64,000 nt of DNA from Actinomyces bovis (GTDB taxonomy: Bacteria > Actinomycetota > Actinomycetes > Actinomycetales > Actinomycetaceae): positions 124,001-188,000 of the forward strand of contig NZ_UAPQ01000008.1 of assembly GCF_900444995.1 (NCBI RefSeq), written 5' to 3'. Positions 25,203 to 33,284 of the stretch are shown here, piece by piece. The notes under the pieces are model-generated. The model saw only the letters and a program-made list of their open reading frames with translations. It ran no database searches and was not told the origin of the DNA. A program made the translations under genes and the position numbers. The stretch's first letter is position 1. Every line of letters begins with the position of its first letter.

Positions 25203-26027
25203 ATGAAGATTGCGCGCTTTTCTACCGGTGACGAGCTGTTCTACGGCATTGTTGAGGGCCTGCCGGCAGACGATCCCACCCCCGGTGGGGAGAGCGAAGG
25301 CCACCTAGTGGTTCTCAAAGGAGACCCGCTCTACACCCTGCCTGAGGCCACTGGCCAGGTGGTACCCCTGTCAGAGGCTCGCCTAGTCTCTCCAGTGATT
25401 CCCCGCTCAAAGGTGGTGGGAATTGGAAAGAACTACGCTGCCCATGCGCAAGAGATGGGAACTGAGGCGCCCGCCGAGCCCATCGTCTTCCTGAAGCCAA
25501 ATACCTCAGTGATCGGGCCAGACGCCCCAATCGTCTTGCCCGAGTGGTCCCAGGAGGTCCATTACGAGGCCGAACTCGCCGTCGTCATCAAATCTTTGGC
25601 CAAGGACCTCAGTCCACAGGATGCTCAGCGTGTGATCCTGGGCTACACCGTCGCCAACGACGTCTCGGCCCGCGACTGCCAGCGCGCCGACGCCACCTGG
25701 ACCCGCGCCAAAGGGTTTGACACCTCCTGCCCGCTGGGGCCCTGGATTGAGGTCCCCGAGCCTGGCAAGCCCGCTGCCTTTGACCCCGCCAGCGCCGTGC
25801 TGCGCACACGCGTAGACGGGCAGGTGATGCAAACCGGCAACACCGCCGACATGATCCACTCGGTGGCCGAACTCATCGCCTACGTCTCAGGCATCTTTAC
25901 CCTATTGCCAGGAGATGTGGTGCTGACCGGACCCCCCGCAGGCGTAGGCCCAATTCGCGCCGGGCAGCGGGTGCAGGTGGAGATAGAAGGCTTAGGGGCC
26001 TTCTCCAACCCTGTGGTGCGCCGCTAA
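25203..26027 (+). CDS. Fumarylacetoacetate hydrolase (FAH) family protein
   Basis: The 274-residue product from ATG 25203 (MKIARFSTGDELFYG) has an N-terminal small domain of about 70 residues and the FAH catalytic fold. Key motifs are KVVGIGKNYAAHAQEMG, FLKPNTSVIGPDAPI, the metal-binding EVHYEAELAVVI, GYTVANDVSARDCQ and KGFDTSCPLGPWI, and the C-terminal GDVVLTGPPAGVGPI. Members hydrolyse or decarboxylate beta-diketo acids in aromatic catabolism or oxaloacetate metabolism. The substrate here is not evident. A gene of this family often precedes gltX in actinobacteria; here a leftward aminotransferase gene intervenes. Confidence 0.9.
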   Translation: MKIARFSTGDELFYGIVEGLPADDPTPGGESEGHLVVLKGDPLYTLPEATGQVVPLSEARLVSPVIPRSKVVGIGKNYAAHAQEMGTEAPAEPIVFLKPNTSVIGPDAPIVLPEWSQEVHYEAELAVVIKSLAKDLSPQDAQRVILGYTVANDVSARDCQRADATWTRAKGFDTSCPLGPWIEVPEPGKPAAFDPASAVLRTRVDGQVMQTGNTADMIHSVAELIAYVSGIFTLLPGDVVLTGPPAGVGPIRAGQRVQVEIEGLGAFSNPVVRR

Positions 26028-26044
26028 GGGCGGTGGGGCCGACG

Positions 26045-26072
26045 GCGCAGCTGCACTGGCAGCTAGCTGCGC
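26045..26072. terminator. Possible bidirectional terminator between FAH and aminotransferase genes
   Basis: GCGCAGCT pairs with AGCTGCGC (8 bp, 12-base loop) in the gap between two converging genes. There is no T-run; position is the main support. Confidence 0.4.
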
Positions 26073-26105
26073 GCTCTCATAACGGCCTCGGCAAGCAGCT
26101 CCGGC

Positions 26106-27296
26106 TTAAGCCACTGCTTGGCTAATTCGCCCCGCCATCTCGGTCAGAATGCTCCGACTGGTAGCTAGGTTTAGTCGGCAGCAGGACTCGTAACCCCTGC
26201 CGCAGGCCTCACCCTCGTTGACCACCAACTGGGCCTCCCGCAACAGGTGGCCCGCCGGGTCACTGGCTGCGCGCGTGCCCGTCAAGTCCAACCAGGCCAG
26301 GTAGGTACCCTCCGGGCAGCTAAGCGTGAGACCCGGAACCTCGGATAGCTCATGCGTGAGGACTTGCGCATTGCCCCACAAGTAGCCGCGCAACACATCC
26401 AACCAAGCCACACCATCGGGGCTCAGCGCCGCCACCGCTGCCTTAGCCCCCAGTATTGAGGCTTCGAATGCCAAATGCCGGGAGATCGCACTCGACTCCC
26501 ATTTGGCCCGCGCCCCACCTGAGGCGATCAGCTGTGCGCATTTCAAACCCGCAACATTCCATCCTTTGGAAGCTGCCGTAGCGGTGAAAGTCAAAGCGGG
26601 ATCCGCGCCGGGCCGGGAGGCATAAGGCACATGCTGCAGCCGGGGATCCAACACCAGAGGCCCATGGATCTCATCAGCAAAAACCGTCACCCCGTAACGA
26701 CAGGCCAAGTCAGCGACGGCGTCGAGTTCCACGGTGCTTAGCACCCGCCCCACCGGGTTCCACGGGTTGCAAAGCACCAGCACCCCGGCACCATCCCGCA
26801 TGGCTGCCGCAATTCCATCCAGGTCCAGGGACCAAGCGGAGGAGCCATCAGGCCCGGGTTCCTGCCGGGATGGGACCTGCACGCATTTGCGCCCATACAT
26901 GCTGGGGATGGTCAGAAAAGGCATATAGGCCGGGGTTGGCACAATCACCGCTGAGCCCGGGCGACTGTGCCGGTCCAGCAAAGCGGCAAAGGCGCAGAGC
27001 ACATCCGGCAGCAGACTCACATCAGCGGCATCCACTTGCCAGCCAAAGCGACGGGCCTGGAAATTGGCGGTCGCCTGCGCCACTGCCGCCGACAGTGCCG
27101 GAGGCAGGTAGCCGAAGGCGCCATCTTGCACCGCTTGTTCCAACACAGCAGTGATCGCCGGTGCTGTGCCTAGATCAGACTCTGCCACCCAGGCGCCAAT
27201 CGCTTGTGGATCGCGAGCCCACTTTAGTGACGCTCTTTCACGCAGGACCTCAGGAGTCACTGAGTCAAAGCTGGAGATAGTGCTGGCGGCGTCCAT
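26106..27296 (-). CDS. PLP-dependent aminotransferase, MalY/PatB (cystathionine beta-lyase) type
   Basis: The 396-residue fold-type I PLP enzyme begins DAASTISSFDSVTPEVLRER, and LKWARDPQAIGAWVAESDLGTAP matches the MalY/PatB start. Further motifs are LLPDVLCAFAALL, CNPWNPVGRVLS (substrate/PLP-binding Asn), the Asp in FADEIHGPLVL and the PLP lysine region TATAASKGWNVAGLKCA. The closest known activities are cystathionine beta-lyase (C-S lyase) and aromatic/methionine-related transaminases. A role in methionine synthesis or cysteine-conjugate cleavage is likely, but the exact reaction is uncertain. It is a monocistronic unit divergent from gltX. Confidence 0.87.
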   Translation of the reverse strand: MDAASTISSFDSVTPEVLRERASLKWARDPQAIGAWVAESDLGTAPAITAVLEQAVQDGAFGYLPPALSAAVAQATANFQARRFGWQVDAADVSLLPDVLCAFAALLDRHSRPGSAVIVPTPAYMPFLTIPSMYGRKCVQVPSRQEPGPDGSSAWSLDLDGIAAAMRDGAGVLVLCNPWNPVGRVLSTVELDAVADLACRYGVTVFADEIHGPLVLDPRLQHVPYASRPGADPALTFTATAASKGWNVAGLKCAQLIASGGARAKWESSAISRHLAFEASILGAKAAVAALSPDGVAWLDVLRGYLWGNAQVLTHELSEVPGLTLSCPEGTYLAWLDLTGTRAASDPAGHLLREAQLVVNEGEACGRGYESCCRLNLATSRSILTEMAGRISQAVA

Positions 27297-27429
27297 GTGC
27301 CAAGGCTAGCGGTGCGGATTCAGGCTGGCACGCAGGTTGAGCGGACTCTGGTTTGGTGTCTTGGGCAACACCGGCTGAGGGTGCCGGTGCAGCTTGGGGG
27401 CTACATCCCAGCGCTAGGCTGGTCTCACC

Positions 27430-29001
27430 ATGAGTGACACAGCCTCTTCCGCATCCGCTATCCCCGCCGTCGGCAGCTCACCCGTTCGGGTCCGCTTCTG
27501 CCCTTCACCCACCGGCACCCCACACGTCGGCATGGTCCGCACCTGCCTGTTCAACTGGGCCTACGCCCGGCATGTAGGCGGCACCTTCGTCTTCCGCATT
27601 GAAGACACTGACGCTGCTCGTGACTCCGAGGAGTCCTTCGAGGCAATCTTGGACTCCTTGGCCTGGTTAGGTCTCGACTGGGACGAGGGCGTTGGCAAGG
27701 GCGGCCCCCATGAGCCTTACCGCCAGTCTCAGCGCATGGACCTGTATAAACAGGTGGCGGCAGAACTGCTGGAGGCCGGTTACCTTTACGAGTCCTTCTC
27801 CACCCCTGAGGAGATCGAAGCGCGGCACCGCGCCAAGGGGGAGGACCCTAAGCTCGGTTACGACGGATTCGACCGCGACCTCACTGCGGAGCAAAAGGCT
27901 GCTTATCGCGCGCAGGGTCGCAAGCCCGTTCTGCGCATGCGCATGCCTGAAGCAGACATCACCTTCAATGACCTAGTGCGCGGCCCCATCACCTTTAAAG
28001 CTGGTGCTGTTCCTGACTACGTCGTGGTGCGTGCCAACGGCGACCCGCTCTACACCTTGGTGAACCCTGTGGACGACGCCGCCATGGGCATCACCCATGT
28101 GCTGCGCGGTGAGGACCTACTTTCCTCCACCCCCCGCCAGGTGGTTCTCTACCGGGCTCTCATGGCAATTGGTCGCGCCCAGGTCATGCCTGAGTTCGGG
28201 CACCTGCCTTATGTCATGGGGGAGGGCAACAAGAAGCTCTCCAAGCGTGACCCCGAGTCCAATCTGCTTATTCATCGCCACCGCGGCATGATCCCCGAGG
28301 GCCTGCTCAACTATCTAGCGCTGTTGGGCTGGTCCCTGTCCAAGGATGAGGATGTCTTCAGCCCCACTCAGCTGGTGCAGAGCTTTGACGTGCATGACGT
28401 CAACCCAAACCCGGCTCGCTTTGACCCCAAGAAATGCGAGGCCATCAACGCGGAGCATGTGCGCCAGCTGGATCCCGCGGACTTCCGCAACCGTCTAGTT
28501 CCTTACCTGGCCGACGTTTACCCCGACCCCGCTGACCCTGAGTGGGTCGCTAAGCCGCTGGTATCCGGCAGCACCTTCGCTGATCTGAGCGCCAGGGAGC
28601 AGGAGATTCTCACTGCCGCCGCCCCTCTGATTCAGACGCGCATCCAACTGCTGGGTGAAGCCCGGGAGATGCTCGGTTTCCTGCTGACTGCCGACGCCGA
28701 GCTCACCGTGGATGGTAAAGCCCTGGACAAACTCAAGGATTCTGCGCCTGCCGTTCTAGACGCCGCCATCGCCGCCCTGGAGCCAGTGGTTGCGGAGCAG
28801 TGGGGCACAGAGCGCCTGGAGGAAGTACTGCGCGAGGCCATCGTTGAGGGGCTGGGGATTAAGCCGCGCCTGGCATTTGGGCCGCTACGTGTGGCTGTAA
28901 CCGGACGTCAGGTCTCTCCACCACTGTTTGAGTCCATGGAGATCTTGGGCCGTGATTCCTGCCTGGTCCGGCTGCGTTCCCTAAGGGAGCGTCTGGGCTA
29001 A
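27430..29001 (+). CDS. gltX: Glutamyl-tRNA synthetase
   Basis: This class I aminoacyl-tRNA synthetase charges tRNA-Glu (and tRNA-Gln too in bacteria that use the amidotransferase route). Its 523 residues carry the HIGH-like motif [24 protein letters not shown], the catalytic [20 protein letters not shown] and [15 protein letters not shown], and the KMSKS-like motif KLSKRDPES near residue 276. The C-terminal helical anticodon-binding domain ends [25 protein letters not shown]. Length is normal for actinobacteria. It stands upstream of a strong bidirectional terminator. Confidence 0.97.
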   Translation: MSDTASSASAIPAVGSSPVRVRFCPSPTGTPHVGMVRTCLFNWAYARHVGGTFVFRIEDTDAARDSEESFEAILDSLAWLGLDWDEGVGKGGPHEPYRQSQRMDLYKQVAAELLEAGYLYESFSTPEEIEARHRAKGEDPKLGYDGFDRDLTAEQKAAYRAQGRKPVLRMRMPEADITFNDLVRGPITFKAGAVPDYVVVRANGDPLYTLVNPVDDAAMGITHVLRGEDLLSSTPRQVVLYRALMAIGRAQVMPEFGHLPYVMGEGNKKLSKRDPESNLLIHRHRGMIPEGLLNYLALLGWSLSKDEDVFSPTQLVQSFDVHDVNPNPARFDPKKCEAINAEHVRQLDPADFRNRLVPYLADVYPDPADPEWVAKPLVSGSTFADLSAREQEILTAAAPLIQTRIQLLGEAREMLGFLLTADAELTVDGKALDKLKDSAPAVLDAAIAALEPVVAEQWGTERLEEVLREAIVEGLGIKPRLAFGPLRVAVTGRQVSPPLFESMEILGRDSCLVRLRSLRERLG

Positions 29002-29033
29002 GGGCTGAGCTGGGGGAGTTAAGTTCGCAGATA

Positions 29034-29075
29034 ACTGTGTGGGGCTGAGCGCCGCTACGCTCAGCCCCACACAGT
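29034..29075. terminator. Bidirectional intrinsic terminator between gltX and lipoprotein gene
   Basis: A perfect 18-bp inverted repeat, ACTGTGTGGGGCTGAGCG with its complement, encloses a 6-base loop CCGCTA and is followed by TTTGCTTT. It lies between two converging genes. Confidence 0.9.
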
Positions 29076-29092
29076 TTGCTTTCGCCGCAGGG

Positions 29093-29908
29093 TCAGCTCA
29101 TTTTGCCCGCGGTTATGCCTTCCAGGCGGATTCCCTTCAGGATGGTCAGCCACTGGTCCTGACTGATATTCGCACCCTGACGGCACATGATCTGGACCGA
29201 GAACTTCAAGCCTGCGGAGGTCACGACCCGGGCAAAGCGGTAGCCTTCAACGTTTTCCTGGGTGCCATCGTGGTAAGTGAAGACGCCGGAGTAAGAGACC
29301 CAGAAGCCCTCCATGGTGCCACCTGCGTCTCGAACTGCCTCAACGCTTCGCTCAGGAGTATTGGAAAGGTTAGAAACCTTCGCCTCATTGGCGGTGGCTA
29401 GCACGCTGGACAGCGGGCGGTCTCCAAGAATGGAATTGTGGGTCTTCTCCTCGATATCGCGAGTGACATAGCCAAGGCACTGCCCGTCGTAGGTGCGATA
29501 GCCCTCAATATTGCCTTGCTTGGAGACGGCCTCCACATTGACCACGCTCTGGTCGTAGAACCAGACGGAGGCGTCCTCCATGTAGAACTTGACCTCGGGT
29601 GGACTCCAGGGAGTTGGTGGCGCGGCCAAGGTGGGGCGAGCGGACGGGTCGATAGAGATCACCCCGCTTTGGGAAGACCCCCCTGGCGGCGGAGCTACGG
29701 TTGGCTGGGCACCCGGGCTGACCAGATAGGAACCCGGCTCAGGTTGTGAACTGGGTTCATCCCCTTGCGGTTCGCGCTCCCGGGAGCTTGCTACTGGGCC
29801 GGCGGAGTCAGCAGCGCTCTTTGAACCTCTCGCGTTGCCGCAGCCGGACAGGGTGAGGGAGGCGGCCAAGGCTACAGCCAATGCGGCGGCAAAGGTCTTT
29901 CGGGACAT
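29093..29908 (-). CDS. Putative lipoprotein of unknown function
   Basis: The 271-residue product has a lipoprotein signal (MSRKTFAAALAVALAASLTLSGC, lipid-modified Cys at about 23), a Pro/Ser/Gly-rich linker to about residue 100, then a folded domain of about 160 residues with YMEDASVWFYDQSVVNVEAV, a YDGQCLGYVTRDI segment and a C-terminal FSVQIMCRQGANI, where two Cys may form a disulfide. The start is chosen at the ATG beginning the signal, ignoring an upstream extension. No named domain is recognised. It is one of several Ser/Pro-linker lipoproteins in the window (3666, 44753, 53346). Confidence 0.75.
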   Translation of the reverse strand: MSRKTFAAALAVALAASLTLSGCGNARGSKSAADSAGPVASSREREPQGDEPSSQPEPGSYLVSPGAQPTVAPPPGGSSQSGVISIDPSARPTLAAPPTPWSPPEVKFYMEDASVWFYDQSVVNVEAVSKQGNIEGYRTYDGQCLGYVTRDIEEKTHNSILGDRPLSSVLATANEAKVSNLSNTPERSVEAVRDAGGTMEGFWVSYSGVFTYHDGTQENVEGYRFARVVTSAGLKFSVQIMCRQGANISQDQWLTILKGIRLEGITAGKMS

Positions 29909-30062
29909 CAGGACCTCATCGTCAGAACTGGAAGGGAAGCAAACAGATCCTATAGTCGCCTGTGTGTCTGTGTTCACGCGATGGGGATTTGCTCCCATGC
30001 AGGCCTGCCTGTAGATTCTGACCCGCTGCGCCGCCCACGGGTTGGATGGCGTAGAGCCTCAT

Positions 30063-30134
30063 TGGGGTATGGTGTAATTGGCAACACAGCTGATTCTGGT
30101 TCAGCCATTCTAGGTTCGAGTCCTGGTACCCCAG
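30063..30134 (+). tRNA. tRNA-Gln (CUG anticodon)
   Basis: The acceptor stem is TGGGGTA/TACCCCA. The anticodon arm CTGATTCTGGTTCAG has anticodon CTG, and the T-arm is CTAGGTTCGAGTCCTGG. CCA is not encoded. It is first of a four-tRNA group with three tRNA-Glu genes. Confidence 0.95.
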
Positions 30135-30206
30135 CGAATGCGCCTCGTGCCTGCTAAGTCCTTGGAGTTCATGCAGCACAGGTGTGCTCACCGCAACAGA
30201 ATACTG

Positions 30207-30279
30207 GCCCCGTTCGTCTAGCGGCCTAGGACACCGCCCTCTCACGGCGGCGGCACCGGTTCAAATCCGGTACGGGGTA
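30207..30279 (+). tRNA. tRNA-Glu (CUC anticodon), copy 1 of 3
   Basis: The acceptor stem is GCCCCGT/ACGGGGT. The anticodon arm centred on CCCTCTCACGG has anticodon CTC, and the T-arm is ACCGGTTCAAATCCGGT. CCA is encoded directly after (30280-30282). Confidence 0.96.
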
Positions 30280-30311
30280 CCAGCCGGTTTACCGGTCACA
30301 ACAAAATACAG

Positions 30312-30384
30312 GCCCCGTTCGTCTAGCGGCCTAGGACACCGCCCTCTCACGGCGGCGGCACCGGTTCAAATCCGGTACGGGGTA
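30312..30384 (+). tRNA. tRNA-Glu (CUC anticodon), copy 2 of 3
   Basis: The sequence is identical to copy 1 and begins exactly 105 bp later. CCA is encoded. The spacer is nearly identical between copies 1-2 and 2-3 (GTTTACC against GTTCACC). Confidence 0.96.
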
Positions 30385-30416
30385 CCAGCCGGTTCACCGG
30401 TCACAACAAAATACAG

Positions 30417-30489
30417 GCCCCGTTCGTCTAGCGGCCTAGGACACCGCCCTCTCACGGCGGCGGCACCGGTTCAAATCCGGTACGGGGTA
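30417..30489 (+). tRNA. tRNA-Glu (CUC anticodon), copy 3 of 3
   Basis: The sequence is identical to copies 1 and 2 and begins 105 bp after copy 2. CCA is encoded. It is the last tRNA before rnj. Confidence 0.96.
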
Positions 30490-30580
30490 CCAGATCTCAG
30501 GAGTCCAGTCAGCGATGGCTGGGCTTCTGTGCGTTTAGGACTGGGCCTTGGGGTCTTCCACACGCAGCTAGACTCGTGCC

Positions 30581-32266
30581 GTGACGAGTTTCCCCAAGCT
30601 AAAGGCTCCCGGTCCGATTCCAGACGGCGCGATGCGAGTGGTGCCGCTAGGTGGCCTCGGTGAGGTCGGACGCAATATGACGGTATTCGAGACTGAGGGC
30701 AAGCTCCTCATCGTTGACTGTGGCGTCCTTTTCCCGGAGGAGGACCAGCCTGGTGTTGATTTGATCCTCCCGGACTTCGACCACATCCGTGAACGCCTCG
30801 ACGACGTCGTCGCTCTCGTACTCACTCACGGACACGAGGACCATATTGGCGCCGTGCCCTACCTCCTGCGCCTGCGTGAAGACATCCCGCTGGTGGGCAG
30901 CGAGCTCACCCTCGCCTTTGTGGAAGCCAAGCTCAAGGAGCACCGCCTAAGGCCGATCCTGCACGAGGTACAGGAACACGAGGAGGTCAGCTACGGGCCC
31001 TTTGACTTGGAGTTCGTGGCTGTAAACCACTCCATCCCAGACGCCATGGCCGTCATGATTCGCACTGACGCTGGTAGCGCCTTGGTCACCGGTGACTTCA
31101 AGATGGACTCCCTGCCCATCGACGGCCGCATCACCGACCTGCGCTCCTTTGCCCGCTTCGGGGAGGAAGGCGTGGACCTGTTCTGTGTGGACTCCACCAA
31201 TGCTGAGGTGCCCGGCATGATCGGGCACGAGAACCAGATCGGCCCCGTGCTGGACAATGTCTTCGCGGAATCGGACCAGCAGATCGTAGTCGCCTCTTTC
31301 GCTAGCCATGTGCACCGCGTGCAGCAGGTGCTTGATGCTGCTGACGCCCACGGACGGCGGGTGGCCCTGATCGGCCGCTCCATGGTGCGCAATATGGGTA
31401 TCGCCGCGGAACGCGGCTACCTGAAGGTGCCGCGAGGAGTGCTCATTGATGCCCGTGACATTGCCTCCCTAGCTCCCCACGAGCGCGTCCTTATGGCGAC
31501 CGGCAGCCAGGGGGAACCTATGGCGGCTCTGTCCCGCATGGCTCACGGTGAGCACAAATCCATCACCCTTGAGCCCGGTGACACCGTCATCTTTGCCTCC
31601 TCACTGATTCCCGGCAATGAGAACTCCGTGTACCGGGTTATCAACCAGCTCATGCGGCTGGGGGCGCGGGTGGTCCACCAAGGCAATGCGCGCGTACACG
31701 TTTCAGGGCACGCCTCCTCCGAGGAGTTGCTGCACGTGTACAACATCGTCCAGCCCGCCAATGTGATGCCTATCCATGGGGAGATACGCCATCTGGTGGC
31801 CAATGGTGCACTTGCTGTCAAAACTGGCGTGGCGCCAGAGCGCGTCATGCTCTGTGAAGACGGGGTGGTGGTGGACCTCCTGGATGGCAAGGCCCGCATT
31901 GCCGGGGCCGTGCCCTGCGGCTACGTCTATGTGGACGGTTCCTCCGTGGGAGAGATCGACGAGTCCGAGCTCAAGGACCGCCGTATCTTGGCTGAGGAAG
32001 GTTTCGTATCCGTATACGCCGTGGTGGAGACCAAGACCGGCACCATCCTGGCCGGTCCGCATATTCAGGCTCGCGGCGTCGCTGAGGATGACTCCGTCTT
32101 TGATGAGGTACTCCCAGACGTCACCGCTGCTTTGGAACAGGCCCTGGACTCCGGCAACGCCGACGCTCACTCCATGCAGCAGGCTATGCGCCGCACGCTG
32201 GGCCGTTGGGTGGGGCGTCGCCTGCGCCGTCGCCCCATGATCGTGCCCGTAGTCATCGAGGCCTGA
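30581..32266 (+). CDS. rnj: Ribonuclease J
   Basis: The 561-residue cytoplasmic metallo-beta-lactamase/beta-CASP ribonuclease acts in rRNA maturation and mRNA decay (endonuclease and 5'-3' exonuclease in the family). Motifs are the start region [16 protein letters not shown], the zinc ligands [16 protein letters not shown], further His in [12 protein letters not shown] and VTGDFKMD, beta-[14 protein letters not shown] and the C-terminal [11 protein letters not shown]. It starts at GTG 30581. It precedes a PfkB kinase (10-bp gap) and ftsK; the rnj-ftsK neighbourhood is common in actinobacteria. Confidence 0.96.
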   Translation: MTSFPKLKAPGPIPDGAMRVVPLGGLGEVGRNMTVFETEGKLLIVDCGVLFPEEDQPGVDLILPDFDHIRERLDDVVALVLTHGHEDHIGAVPYLLRLREDIPLVGSELTLAFVEAKLKEHRLRPILHEVQEHEEVSYGPFDLEFVAVNHSIPDAMAVMIRTDAGSALVTGDFKMDSLPIDGRITDLRSFARFGEEGVDLFCVDSTNAEVPGMIGHENQIGPVLDNVFAESDQQIVVASFASHVHRVQQVLDAADAHGRRVALIGRSMVRNMGIAAERGYLKVPRGVLIDARDIASLAPHERVLMATGSQGEPMAALSRMAHGEHKSITLEPGDTVIFASSLIPGNENSVYRVINQLMRLGARVVHQGNARVHVSGHASSEELLHVYNIVQPANVMPIHGEIRHLVANGALAVKTGVAPERVMLCEDGVVVDLLDGKARIAGAVPCGYVYVDGSSVGEIDESELKDRRILAEEGFVSVYAVVETKTGTILAGPHIQARGVAEDDSVFDEVLPDVTAALEQALDSGNADAHSMQQAMRRTLGRWVGRRLRRRPMIVPVVIEA

Positions 32267-32276
32267 GGCGACCCCC

Positions 32277-33197
32277 ATGCGTCGTCCCGCCTGCTTCATC
32301 TCCACCGGCTCGGTTCTGATCGACCTGCCGCTGCACGTCAACCGCATCCCTGCGCCCGGTGGCGCGGTGACCGCAACCTCCTCCGGCCCCGCCGTTGGGG
32401 GCGGCTACACCGTGGTCTCTGCGGTAGCGCGTCAGGGCGTTCCCGCCGGCCTGGCCGCCACCTTGGGTACCGGACCCAACTCGGTGCTGGTGCGGGAGGC
32501 CTTGATGCGCGACGGCGTCGAGCTGCTAGTTGGCGAGCTGGTGGGAGATATTGGCACCTGCACCACCCTGGTGGATGCCTCCGGCCTACGCACCTTCATC
32601 ACCACTGAAGGCGTGGAGAACGAGCCGCAGCTTGAGGACCTGGAACTGCTGGAACTGCGGCCAGGCGACTGGGTCTATGCCACCGGCTATGACCTAGTCC
32701 ATCCCTCCTCCCGCGCCCTGCTAATGCCCTGGCTCCTCAAACTGCCCGACGGCGTTGGACTGGTGATCGACCTGGGGCCGGTAGAGGCCGAGATCGGTGA
32801 CCAGGACCTAAAGGCACTGCTGGCTCGCACCACCCTGTTAACTGGCAACCACTTGGAAATTTCTGGGCTCTCAGCCCGGCTTGGATCGCCCGCTGCCATG
32901 CGGGCGGCAGCACCGAACGCCCTAATCGTCAGACGCACCGGAGTGCACGGCTGCGTGCTGTGGCCAGTCGGTGGGGGACCGGTGGAGGTGCCGGGCTTTG
33001 CTCGCGACGTCGTGGACACCACCGGTGCTGGTGACACCCACACCGGAGTACTTGTGGCTGGCCTAATGAGTGGCCTGGATGTGCTTGCTGCTGCGCGCCG
33101 GGCCAATGCGGCGGCGGCTGAGGCAGTGGCTCGCGTGGGGCCCGCCCGCGCGCCGCGAGCCGATGAGATTGACCGGTTGCTTTCCCACGATGACTGA
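32277..33197 (+). CDS. PfkB-family carbohydrate kinase
   Basis: The 306-residue product has ribokinase-fold signatures. The N-terminal substrate region contains SGPAVGGGYTVVSAVARQG, the middle has ELRPGDWVYATGYDLV, and the C-terminal PfkB signature 2 is DTTGAGDTHTGVL, with the catalytic Asp in the GAGD motif. The phosphorylated sugar or nucleoside is not evident; ribokinase- or fructokinase-like enzymes are possible. It lies 10 bp after rnj and is probably in its transcript. Confidence 0.85.
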   Translation: MRRPACFISTGSVLIDLPLHVNRIPAPGGAVTATSSGPAVGGGYTVVSAVARQGVPAGLAATLGTGPNSVLVREALMRDGVELLVGELVGDIGTCTTLVDASGLRTFITTEGVENEPQLEDLELLELRPGDWVYATGYDLVHPSSRALLMPWLLKLPDGVGLVIDLGPVEAEIGDQDLKALLARTTLLTGNHLEISGLSARLGSPAAMRAAAPNALIVRRTGVHGCVLWPVGGGPVEVPGFARDVVDTTGAGDTHTGVLVAGLMSGLDVLAAARRANAAAAEAVARVGPARAPRADEIDRLLSHDD

Positions 33198-33284
33198 GTT
33201 CAGGAAGGCGTGATAAAGCCCCAGCAGCTTGGGCGGCGTGGCTGACCGGCACCCCTGCCCGCCTGCCGCTAGCGTGGAGTCATC

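Noticed and set aside
30207-30489. CRISPR-like regular repeats
   Set aside because: The repeated 73-base units fold as complete tRNA-Glu genes, and the spacers are repeated rather than unique.
30184-30663. Long rightward frame with a repeated peptide over the tRNA-Glu array
   Set aside because: The repeat is three tRNA genes translated by chance, and the frame has no coding features.
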